Source of the DNA: Paralithodes platypus
Lineage: Eukaryota > Arthropoda > Malacostraca > Decapoda > Lithodidae
Direction of reading: 5' to 3'
Assembly: GCA_032716605.1 (NCBI GenBank)
Contig: CM064480.1
Coordinates: forward strand, 44,571,194-44,635,193
Length of the DNA: 64,000 bases
Below the pieces are notes generated by a model that was given only the letters and a program-made list of their open reading frames with translations, did not search any database and had not been told where the DNA came from. This document shows positions 55,719 through 64,000 of the stretch, piece by piece (positions within the stretch are counted from its first letter, which is position 1; each line of letters starts with the position of its first letter). A program made the position numbers and the translations under genes.

Positions 55719-58040
55719 TGTGACGTCTACCAGCGTTGGCAGAATCGCCTCTCGTTAGCCACTAGAAGTCGCCAGGGACATCGAAATGGGCTACAGTTAT
55801 CAGAGAATGTTGTTCTTTCTTTCCTAGTAATCGCATTGTCACAGACAGTCCAGTGGTGGTCTTTGTTTTCGTCTGTGACAACGGGAAGTATTTTATATCA
55901 TTAATAGAACATAAGATGCATTGTTTAAAGTTAAGGAGAAAGAGCGATGTAGGCAGTGTGGTGGTAGTATGTGCGTGTGTATGTATGTGCTGCCTCCCTC
56001 GCTCGGAGGAGTTATCCCGCTCGCGCACGGGCTTTCCCGCGCCCTTGATTGGTTGGTGGATCCTGGCGCGTCCTAGGGACGCCTGCTGCCTTGTGACGTC
56101 TCGGCTCGTGATTGGCCGACCATCGCGCCCTTGCGGGCTCCTGTGTAACTAACCTCCTCCATGAGGGTTCCCAGGAGCTGTCCTCCTCAGGACAGGCTTG
56201 GCGCGCGTGCTTCTAACATCCCTTTGCATACTCTCCCCCGATCACCACCTTTATCACTGTTTCTCTCTCTGAACTTCTTCTTTTCTATTACTTCTCGCCT
56301 TTATTCAATTACTTATCCCCTTGGGTTCTGCATACGGTTTCCATAGCCGGCCCATTGTATTGCATGCGCCGTCCTCAGAGATACTTACATGTACTTAGAA
56401 TAGGTTTGAGGGTTCTTAGTTAGTATAGGTTAAGAACTTTGTGTGTGTCTCTATTATTGATTTAGTGTTTCTGCTCTTTTATTTAACCCTTAATTAGCGG
56501 CGAGCAACATAAGTCGAGTTAAATAAAGCTGGACTATGTGGCGGCGCTCGACATAACTCGAGTGGCAATTTCAGCACGTAATGTGGCTGAGAGAGAGAGA
56601 CAAGTGGTGGCAGGAGACTAGCGAGCGTATGACTGCTCCAGACCACCGCGGCGAACCTACTGACACAAATCTCAGCTCCCTCCTCCCTCTCTCACTCGCT
56701 ACATACTCAATTATGTACTGAAAGTACCGAATTACCTGCTTTTTGCACTCGCGTTGCACGGTTATTGCAAGAAAACTATCCATCATACAAGGATCGTTAT
56801 GGTGTCATTCGAAAGCTCTGTTTATGCCCTTTCAGGGATAGGTACTTGTTTTACGTTCTGGGTCTTATTTAGGCATGAAAATGATCACGTAAACAGCCCT
56901 ATTTTGGCTAAAAACACCCCGCTGTGCGGTACACATAAATAAACCGCATAGGCCGCTCGTAAGGTGTTAATGCTAGACTGGGATAAGGTAACTGTAGTCG
57001 TTGTCTCCGATGTGTGTACGGTTTGCTTATACCTATACGACTTCGACCGGTCCTGTGGTAGCCTGGGTTGTCTTTTCGGCTGCGTCCTTTGTGAGTGCAG
57101 CATTGTGTTGACTGAGGGTTTTGGCCTGTACCAGTTCCACACTTTGCTGCCTCTTTGCTTGTCTTTAGAGGGTCGCCTGGATAGAACCAGATACTTGTGA
57201 TCTGGATCTATCAAGAGAGCACTCTAGTCAATTAACGTAACTTAAAGGATGCAGTCTTAAGGACATCGCTAGGCTACGAGCCTGTCTTGCTCATCCCCAG
57301 TTCCTTACCTAGAGTATCCCAGCTAGACATTATTAATCGAGTAGACACTTGTTAGTATTTAATATAAGCTCTTTGATATGTACGCATTATTATTCACAGC
57401 ATTTATTAGTCTAGGTTGTTGCTGAGCCGCACAACCATAGCAGACTGTTTCGTTGATGAGGAAGTACTTCTTTTAGTGTCGAGCATTGCTACCGTTGCGC
57501 ATTTATAGTATTCTCGTGTTAGTTAACATTATATGTCCTATCTTTTAGTGTATTCGATTAACATGTGTAGTGTCCTGCCTCCTGCCTTTATATAGTTTAA
57601 GATACGAGCATCTTATGAGCATCAGACTTTCTTCAGAAGTTTCCAGGATCTATGCTGTAGGACTATACTTCACTTTCTTTCAGATAGGAGTGAAGAGTTT
57701 ATTGTTATTTAGAGTAACTGTATTGAAGCATCTTTTTATTGTATTAAATCTTGCAGTGATTTAATTGATCTTTCCATAGATTCCTTTTTATGCATTTTAA
57801 CGTAACTTGCATCTTGTTTGTTATCAGGCTATACCAGTGTGGGTTAGCCTGAAGTAGAGTATATTTATGCCCAGTTAAGGATACCCCGCTATCGCAGATT
57901 AACTCTGGAGGGTATAGGTGTTTTTGTTCGCCGGCCTATAAGTTCGAGGGTTTGGATCTAGCGTACCGTTGTTGCATAGTGCCCTATTACTAGTCCAATC
58001 ATTAAGTGCCCTTGTTTTATTCGTAGTCCCGGTCGTAACA
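55719..58040 (+). repeat. 5' LTR, interrupted by a TTAA element
   Basis: Runs from TGTGACGTCTACCAGCG to GTCCCGGTCGTAACA (TG...CA). It is 2322 bp including the 483-bp insertion (479 bp plus one TTAA). Apart from that it matches 62400-64000 nearly base for base. Other differences: a short segment near 55770-55790 (GAAGTCGCCAGGGACATCG) absent from the 3' copy, and fewer copies of a GC-rich unit near 56010. Its 3' half is related to the antisense fragment at 9174-10190. Confidence 0.9.
56483..56969. mobile_element. TTAA-flanked insertion inside the 5' LTR only
   Basis: TTAA at 56483-56486 and 56966-56969. The 3' LTR reads TTTATTTAATGCTAGAC straight across, an empty site. Ends CCCTTAATTAGCGGCGAGC and, read inward from the right, CACCTTACGAGCGGCC: imperfect inverted repeats with a shared AGCGGC block. 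479 bp, no coding capacity. A third kind of TTAA family in the window. Confidence 0.85.
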
Positions 58041-58042
58041 AA

Positions 58043-58060
58043 TGGCGACCTTGCCTAGTA
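58043..58060 (+). promoter_or_regulatory. Primer-binding-like site
   Basis: TGGCGACCTTGCC begins two bases after the LTR end. TGG at this position is complementary to a tRNA CCA end, as in LTR retroelements. I cannot name the tRNA. Confidence 0.6.
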
Positions 58061-58277
58061 TCTTATCTTAGTCGTCATACCAAATGAACTAAGAAATAAT
58101 TGCAAGATTTTTGGACATTTGTTTTTTGAGGAATATTTTGGACACATTGGAATTTTTTTTGGCAACGTAGTATAGCACTTGAGTTGTCTTTAAGCATTTT
58201 TTGAGTGAATAGTGCTACATGAGAGTTTAGGTACTTTTTTTTTTTTGTATAAACTTTGAGGATTTCCGGTGGACACT

Positions 58278-61200
58278 ATGTCGAACGACGGATCAGTGCA
58301 CAGTGAGGACACAGTACGGGAAGCAGGCTCTGAGGTGCAGCAGCTGGGTTTGTTAGAAGGCATTAGAGTAGTAACGAGTGAGGAGGATGCAAGGAAGTTT
58401 CTGGAGATGCCTATTACTGTTGACCGGGTGCCAGGGATTGATCGGTATGGTCTCCAGTGTTTGGCCACGGTCATGGGGCATGTTGGCACTAGCAGCATGA
58501 CGAGAAGTGACCTGGTGACATGTGTGCTGGGAGGGGTGCGTGGTGCACAGGGGGGAGCGGGTGCATTGGCACCTTCGGCCAAGCCCCCCTTCCACTCTAC
58601 TCCCATCATGTCCTCCAGAACACCGTATCCGAGTACGTTCCCGCAGGCCGATAGTCACTGGCAGCGTGGTTTGCCCCTGGGTGGATCACTGGGTGGGTCT
58701 CCAATTGTTGCATCTCCTCCTCCTCAAGGTTTAACTCCAGATATGCTCTTCCAGCTTGAGATAGCTAAGCAGCTGCGGGAATCTGAGCTTGAACTCGCCA
58801 AACTTCAGCAGCAGCAGCAGGAATCTGAGCTTAGGATTCAGGCTGAGGAGAGAAAGGCCATACGTGAGGCGCAGCAGCAGCAGCGGGAGGCTGAGCTTCA
58901 GGTTGAGGCTACGAAGTACTGTGCAGACATAGAGCTTGAGAAGTCTCGGGTGGAGTCGACAGGGCAGCGTCTCGGTTCTGGGAATCGAGGTCTTGATCAG
59001 TCTTTATCGCACCTTCTTAAGTTAGTCCCTGCATTTGACGAGTCGGGTGTCACCGAGTTTTTCCTGCGTTTTGAGAAGAAGTGCCGGGAGCACCAATGGC
59101 CCGAGGTTAAGGGGGCAGCCCTTGTTTCCTCTAGGTTGGTTGGCAAAGGACTCAAGGCATATGATGCGTTGCCCTTGGAGTCTTGCATCGATTATGAGGT
59201 ATTGAAGGAAGCTGTTCTGCGGACGTACGAGTTACAACCAGAGACATATAGGTTGAAGTTTCGGGGTGTTACGAAGGGTCGTGAGTGCACTTTTCTAGAA
59301 CATGCCCGGGAACTGTCTGATGCTTTGAGAAATTGGCTGAGGTCAGAGAAGGTGACGGCGTTCGAAGAGCTTGAGCAGTTAGTCCTTCTAGAGCAATTTT
59401 TTAAATGCACAGGCGGCGACCTGACTTTGAACCTCAAAGAGAAACAGCCAAAAACTCTACAAAAGGCAGCTGAGTTGGCTGACCTGAGATTATCACTGAT
59501 TCGTGGGTGCGGGTCTGCACAACGGACCGATGCAGTTAATAAGGGGCGCAAAATTCCACCCCCCCGAGTCAGTGATGCAACATTTAATAACGAAAGTAAG
59601 AGCAATGATACTAATTTTGATCACAAACCAAAAACCGTCCCGTTTAAGAAAGGTCAGGGCCCTTCCCCACCTCAGGGGAAGTCCAAGGGTGAAGTAGAGT
59701 GTTTTAAGTGTCATAACAAGGGGCATTTTGCACGTTCCTGCCCTAGTAACCAACCTACAGCAGTCGTGTCTTTGGCTAGCAACATTGGGGTGTCTCTGAG
59801 GTCTTCTGCGTTTACCCGGGGTGATATGTCAGATGCGGGGGCACAGCCAGTGAAGGAGTGTCCGGAAGGCTCGAAACCTGTCCACGATGCTTTTTGCGAC
59901 CATAGAGGGCGTGGCTGGGTGAGTTGGGCTGGTTGCAAGCATGGGTTGGAATTGTTGCGTGATACAGGTGCATCCCAGACTCTGATGAAAAACTTTACAG
60001 GCCAACCTATAAACGAGGCACGGGTAGTTGTGGTGCAGGGTATTAATGCTACACGGTCATACCCGTTGGTTCGAGTGGAGCTGGAGGTTGATGGTGTGAC
60101 ACGAGAGATAGATGTTGGAATCGTAGAGAAACTGCCAGTAGAGGGCGTCGACCTTCTTCTCGGCAACGACTTTGCGGTGCCTACTTCTGAGGTTCCACCC
60201 TTAGTCGGTGCCGAGAGGGTGGCCGACGTGAGTAGGGAGGGGCAGGAGTTGGTCAAGAGGTGTCAATTACAGCAGATGGCGTGTGTTGTCACCCGATCTC
60301 GTGCATCTAAGGTGTCACAGCCTATTCCTCAGTCTCTAGACCAGCGGAGGAACGGTCGGAAGAAGAAAGCTAAAATTGGGAGCAGTTTTGTGAGTTTTGA
60401 TCCAGCGGCTCTTCTTGGCGACTCGGTACTTGACCCAGAGGTGAGCTCCGGAAGGGCCCCAGAACCTGTCCCCCCTAGTGACATGGTTGGGCGTGATGGC
60501 ACTCCGCGACAGAGTAGTTCCCAGGTGGAGGAGAGTTGTGGGAACGGGGCTATTGAACACGAGGACGGGGAAACATGTCATGTGAACCTGTTAAAGGAGT
60601 TTGTGAGGCAACCATCTGAGCAGCCTACTGTCCCTGCGTTGGTCTGCAGCGGCCAAGGTGGAGAAGGAGAGGGGGGCAGTGGGGCACAGGTGGAGGAGAG
60701 TTGGGATTGTCATGTCTCGGCGGAGCAGTGGGCGGGGGACACGAGTCTGGTGGCTGTGGAAGCGCTAGAGCACCTGCCTGAGCAGCAGTGTGCAGCGCTC
60801 CAGCACCAGCTCGGTTCATACCCCACTGATCGTGCCGAGCACCCAGGCCTCACAACTCAGGCGGTGCACGATGTTCCGCTGGCAGGTCACTTGAGTGTTA
60901 GTAGACCGTTAGCCTCGTTGTTTCGGTGGTTCAAGGTGGGCGACGAGGCTTTGGCATGGTTGTCAGGTCAGGGTCGACCCATGGCTGCCAAGGGTGGTGG
61001 TCAGAATGAGGACATTGAGCAGATTGGTGAGGTTGACTGTGGAGTGGATGTGCCCGGTTGTCGCATAGCCTCCCAATGCTGCTCTAGTCAAATGCAACAG
61101 CCCTACCATAGACCAACTGTATCTGGCCATGTCGCTGAAGGCGGTGATGCTGCGCAGGCAGATGTAGTCGCAAGGAATGCGGGGGTGCGCATGTACGGTA

Positions 61201-61610
61201 TCGGCGGGGAAGCCTTAGCAATCATGAACTATGGGAGTGACTGCACAGGTGGTACTGATTGTCCCTCTCATGACCTGGCTGTTCTAGGGACGAAGGTGGA
61301 GAAGGAGGGAGTCTATAGTTTAGAAGCTGCAGTCTCTGCTGGGTTGTGGGAGGGCACTAGGCATGTTGTTCTTCGAGATAAGTTGCAACCTCTTGTTCCT
61401 GAGTGCCAAGAGATGTTGTTTACTAGGCTGTGGCAGTACATCTGCATGTTTGTTGCTTCTCCAGGCCTCATGTATGTATGGGGTAGAATCCGACATGGAG
61501 GCTGGAGACAGTGCAAGGCTCAAGTTAGTTCCCTACCGTATAAATCCTGCTCAACAGTCTGTCGTGAAAGCAGAGCTAGACTACATGTGGAAAAAGGGTC
61601 TGAGGGATAA
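58278..61610 (+). CDS. Gag-protease polyprotein of the LTR retrotransposon
   Basis: The ATG at 58278 (A at -3) is preferred over the in-frame GTG at 58269. About 1110 residues. In order: an N-terminal domain; a Gln/Glu-rich probable coiled coil (about 155-230); a Gag capsid-like region (about 240-405, LVPAFDESGVTEFFLRFEKK, reminiscent of the Gag stretch related to SCAN domains); a CCHC zinc knuckle (C475, C478, H483, C488); and a retropepsin-like protease with DTGA at 562-565 and LLLGND at 626-631. Residues about 670-1110 are open but match no domain I recognise. It structures and processes virus-like particles. The reading frame is intact although downstream Pol is not. Confidence 0.85.
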   Translation: MSNDGSVHSEDTVREAGSEVQQLGLLEGIRVVTSEEDARKFLEMPITVDRVPGIDRYGLQCLATVMGHVGTSSMTRSDLVTCVLGGVRGAQGGAGALAPSAKPPFHSTPIMSSRTPYPSTFPQADSHWQRGLPLGGSLGGSPIVASPPPQGLTPDMLFQLEIAKQLRESELELAKLQQQQQESELRIQAEERKAIREAQQQQREAELQVEATKYCADIELEKSRVESTGQRLGSGNRGLDQSLSHLLKLVPAFDESGVTEFFLRFEKKCREHQWPEVKGAALVSSRLVGKGLKAYDALPLESCIDYEVLKEAVLRTYELQPETYRLKFRGVTKGRECTFLEHARELSDALRNWLRSEKVTAFEELEQLVLLEQFFKCTGGDLTLNLKEKQPKTLQKAAELADLRLSLIRGCGSAQRTDAVNKGRKIPPPRVSDATFNNESKSNDTNFDHKPKTVPFKKGQGPSPPQGKSKGEVECFKCHNKGHFARSCPSNQPTAVVSLASNIGVSLRSSAFTRGDMSDAGAQPVKECPEGSKPVHDAFCDHRGRGWVSWAGCKHGLELLRDTGASQTLMKNFTGQPINEARVVVVQGINATRSYPLVRVELEVDGVTREIDVGIVEKLPVEGVDLLLGNDFAVPTSEVPPLVGAERVADVSREGQELVKRCQLQQMACVVTRSRASKVSQPIPQSLDQRRNGRKKKAKIGSSFVSFDPAALLGDSVLDPEVSSGRAPEPVPPSDMVGRDGTPRQSSSQVEESCGNGAIEHEDGETCHVNLLKEFVRQPSEQPTVPALVCSGQGGEGEGGSGAQVEESWDCHVSAEQWAGDTSLVAVEALEHLPEQQCAALQHQLGSYPTDRAEHPGLTTQAVHDVPLAGHLSVSRPLASLFRWFKVGDEALAWLSGQGRPMAAKGGGQNEDIEQIGEVDCGVDVPGCRIASQCCSSQMQQPYHRPTVSGHVAEGGDAAQADVVARNAGVRMYGIGGEALAIMNYGSDCTGGTDCPSHDLAVLGTKVEKEGVYSLEAAVSAGLWEGTRHVVLRDKLQPLVPECQEMLFTRLWQYICMFVASPGLMYVWGRIRHGGWRQCKAQVSSLPYKSCSTVCRESRARLHVEKGSEG

Positions 61611-61850
61611 GGGATATCGTGAGTGGTCGTTGCCAGTGAGTTTGCAACATGAGTTGAGTGGCAAGATCCGTGGGTATGTTGATTGCAAGAGTGTGGAAGC
61701 ATTATCCCTGACAGATGCCTATCCATTACCTAGAGTTGACGACACCATAGACCGTTTCGGGGCTGCCTCGCTCATCACGAAGGTAGAACTAGTGAAAGGT
61801 TATTGGCAGGCCCCGTTGCCGGAGAGATCGAAGAGAAGTGCCAGTCTTGT
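61500..61850 (+). pseudogene. RT N-terminal remnant
   Basis: In a frame different from the Gag ORF: VPYRINPAQQSVVKAELDYM, GYVDCKSVEALSLTDAYPLP and a FGAASLITKVELVKGYWQAP block, the start of a Ty3/gypsy reverse transcriptase (fingers and first palm strand). The catalytic YxDD region that should follow is deleted. The start is uncertain because the ORF overlaps Gag-Pro. Confidence 0.75.
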
Positions 61851-62042
61851 GATGAACTGGGCAGTTTATCAGTGCCAGGTGTTGTTTTGCTGCCGGAACA
61901 CAAGTTGGATGTGTGGCATGTTAAGGGCACTGATAATGTTTTGGCTGATTGTTTGTCACGGGAGGGTATGTTTGCAGGAGAACCCTCGCCGTTCAGTCAG
62001 TGTGTGTTTGAGAGTGTAGAAAAACCAGGCTTGCCCCTGTAG
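61851..62042 (+). pseudogene. RNase H C-terminal remnant
   Basis: After a deletion junction and frame change near 61850, LDVWHVKGTDNVLADCLSRE is the well-known end of the gypsy RNase H domain. It stops at 62042. The palm, thumb and RNase H active site are missing. No integrase follows: only about 360 noncoding bases before the 3' LTR. Confidence 0.75.
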
Positions 62043-62399
62043 AGCAGCCGTCAAAAACAACATTAAAATTAAATAAACAAAATCACATAAAAACTCTTTC
62101 TTTTTTATAGTTAATTGTAAGTTGCCAATGTTATAGCTAAAGTCCTAAGTTGAACCTGTCTTTCACTTAGTAGGCTTGGCTCTGTGAAGCTTGCTCAGGG
62201 AGCATAGCAGGCTAAAATTATACTATTGTGATTGGGAGGGGTTATAAGATTTTCTTTATGCTAATATGTTGTTTTATTTAAGATTAAGCTTTGCATTTCA
62301 TTTCTGGTGGAGTGGCTAGGTGTGGCGGGTCTTGTTGGCAATCTGCCTTGTCAGATATGGTGCTCGCCTAATGTTGAGCGTCCAATATCTTGGGCGGGG
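62043..62399 (+). other. Retrotransposon 3' untranslated segment
   Basis: Noncoding sequence between the Pol remnant and the 3' LTR, AT-rich at first, ending in TTGGGCGGGG as a possible polypurine primer. No ORF of note. Confidence 0.6.
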
Positions 62400-64000
62400 T
62401 GTGACGTCTATCAGCGTTGGCAGAATCGCCTCTCGTTAGCCACTAGCGCTACAGTTATCAGAGAATGTTGTTCTTTCTTTCCTAGTAATTGCATTGTCAC
62501 AGACAGTCCAGTGGTGGTCTTTGTTTTTGTCTGTGACAACGGGAAGTATTTTATATAATTAATAGAATATAAGATGCATTGTGTAAAGTTAAGGAGAAAG
62601 AGCGATGTAGGCAGTGTGGTGGTAGTATGTGCGTGTGTATGTATGTGCTGTCTTCCTCGCTCGGAGGAGTTTTCCCGCTCGCGCGCGGGCTTTCCCGCTC
62701 GCGCGGGCTTTCCCGCTCGCGCGCGGGCTTTCCCGCGCCCTTGATTGGCTGGCGGATCCTGGCGCGTCCTAGGGACACCTGCTGCCTTGTGACGTCTCGG
62801 CTCGGCTCGTGATTGGCTGACCATCGCGCCCTTGCGGGCTCCTGTGTAACTAACCTCCTCCATGAGGGTTCCCAGGAGCTGTCCTCCTCAGGACCGGCTT
62901 GGCGCGCGTGCTTCTAACATCCCTTTGCATACTCTCCCCCGATCACCACCTTTATCACTGTTTCTCTCTCTGAACTTCTTCTTTTCTATTACTTCTCGCC
63001 TTTATTCTATTACTTATCCCCTTGGGTCCTTCATACGGTTTCCATAGCCGGCCCATTATATTGCATGCGCCGTCCTCTGAGATACTTACATGTACTTAGA
63101 ATAAGTTTGATGGTTCTTAGTTAGTATAGGTTAAGAACTTTGTGTGTGTCTCTATTATTGATTTAGTGTTTCTGCTCTTTTATTTAATGCTAGACTGGGA
63201 TAAGGTAACTGTAGTCGTTGTCTCCGATGTGTGTACGGTTTGCTTATACCTACACGACTTCGACCGGTCCTGTGGTAGCCTGGGTTGTCTTTTCGGCTGC
63301 GTCCTTTGTGAGTGCAGCATTGTGTTGACTGAGGGTTTTGGCCTGTACCAGTTCCACACTTTGCTGCCTCTTTGCTTGTCTTTAGAGGGTCGCCAGGATA
63401 GAACCAGTTACTTGTGATCTGGATCTATCAAGAGAGCACCCTAGTCAATTAACGTAACTTAAAGGATGCAGTCTTAAGGACATCGCTAGGCTACGAGCCT
63501 GTCTTGCTCAACCCCAGTTCCTTACCTAGAGTATCCCAGCTAGACATTATTAATCGAGTAGACACTTGTTAGTATTTAATATAAGCTCTTTGATATGTAC
63601 GCATTATTATTCACAGCATTTATTAGTCTAGGTTGCTGCTGAGCCGCACCACCATAGCAGACTGTTTCGTTAATGAGGAAGTACTTCTTTTAGTGTCGAG
63701 CATTGCTACCATTGCGCATTTATAGTATTCTCGTGTCAGTTAACATTATATGTCCTATCTTTTACTGTATTCGATTTACACTTGTAGTGTCCTGCCTCCT
63801 GCCTATATATAGATTAAGATACGAGCATCTTATGAGAATCAGACTTTCTTCAGAAGTTTCCAAGTCTATGCTGTAGGAGTATACTTCACTTTCTTTCAGA
63901 TAGGAGTGAAGAGTTTATTGTTATTTAGAGTAACTGTATTGAAGCATCTTTTTATTGTATTAAATCTTGCAGTGATTTAATTGATCTTTCCATAGATTCC
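62400..64000 (+). repeat. 3' LTR (incomplete, runs off window)
   Basis: Starts TGTGACGTCTATCAGCG and aligns with the 5' LTR from 55719 to about 57783, so roughly 256 bp lie beyond the window. It lacks the TTAA insertion. It has an expanded GC-rich run near 62670-62735, about three tandem TTTCCCGCTCGCGCG units where the 5' LTR has about one. Confidence 0.9.

Larger units (their letters stand above)
55719..64000 (+). mobile_element. Ty3/gypsy-class LTR retrotransposon (3' LTR cut by window end)
   Basis: Two long direct repeats (55719-58040 and 62400 onward) flank a 4.4 kb interior with a primer-binding-like site, a Gag-protease ORF and a deleted Pol remnant. LTR ends are TGTGACG and GTAACA. 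A polypurine-like GGGCGGGG (62392-62399) immediately precedes the 3' LTR. RT palm motifs and integrase are missing, so this copy depends on others. The flanking duplication cannot be tested because the right end is outside the window. Confidence 0.85.

Overview
This is a eukaryotic, repeat-dominated window, most likely from a decapod crustacean such as a crab. I infer that from long (TC)n, (GA)n and (CA)n microsatellites, TTAGG-like arthropod telomere words, intron-length noncoding DNA, and non-LTR retrotransposon proteins of a type I recall as common in crab genomes. There are no operons, bacterial genes or CRISPR. I found no certain host gene. Two short segments near the left edge (767-914 and 1091-1192) look like consecutive phase-compatible exons of an unrecognised host gene.

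Nearly everything else is mobile DNA, much of it nested. In several places the host repeat reads through once the insert is removed. 1-8 kb: a jockey-type LINE on the minus strand is split by a TTAA-flanked 5.7 kb piggyBac-class element whose transposase is complete except for one frameshift. 8.5-10.2 kb: an 80-bp tandem array abuts an antisense LTR fragment related to the retrotransposon at the right edge. 11.5-13.9 kb: a second jockey copy is split by a PIF/Harbinger-like element (TTA duplication), which itself holds a 440-bp TTAA MITE. 15-19.7 kb: tRNA-headed SINEs, TTAA MITEs and a CR1-like LINE scrap. 23.4 kb: a foldback element. 24.2-26.5 kb: jockey LINE > TTAA element > 5'-truncated RTE-like LINE with a 44-bp target duplication. 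26.8-28.7 kb: a retroposon with a 15-bp duplication, and SINEs. 31.4 kb: an inverted-repeat element carrying ten 27-bp repeats. 34.0-36.7 kb: a TTAA MITE, then a 2.4 kb hAT-like element with an 8-bp duplication. 38-40.8 kb: the longest jockey LINE copy. 41-42.1 kb: tandem duplication with a Tc1-like MITE in one unit only. 42.7-47.3 kb: minisatellites and microsatellites. 47.3-50.3 kb: a LINE split by an RTE-like LINE, then another RTE-like copy. 50.5-52.9 kb: a cluster of five TTAA-bounded elements, two pairs of which share one TTAA. 53.4-55.1 kb: a Harbinger-like foldback and a CR1-like LINE split by a second copy of the 440-bp MITE.

55.7-64 kb holds a Ty3/gypsy-class LTR retrotransposon: 5' LTR (interrupted by a TTAA insertion missing from the 3' LTR), primer site, a long Gag-protease ORF, a heavily deleted reverse transcriptase/RNase H remnant, and a 3' LTR running off the window.

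The most notable theme is the density and diversity of TTAA-flanked non-autonomous elements near a nearly intact piggyBac transposase, with natural empty sites that define their ends to the base. All family assignments are by eye; percent identities and database matches were not computed.
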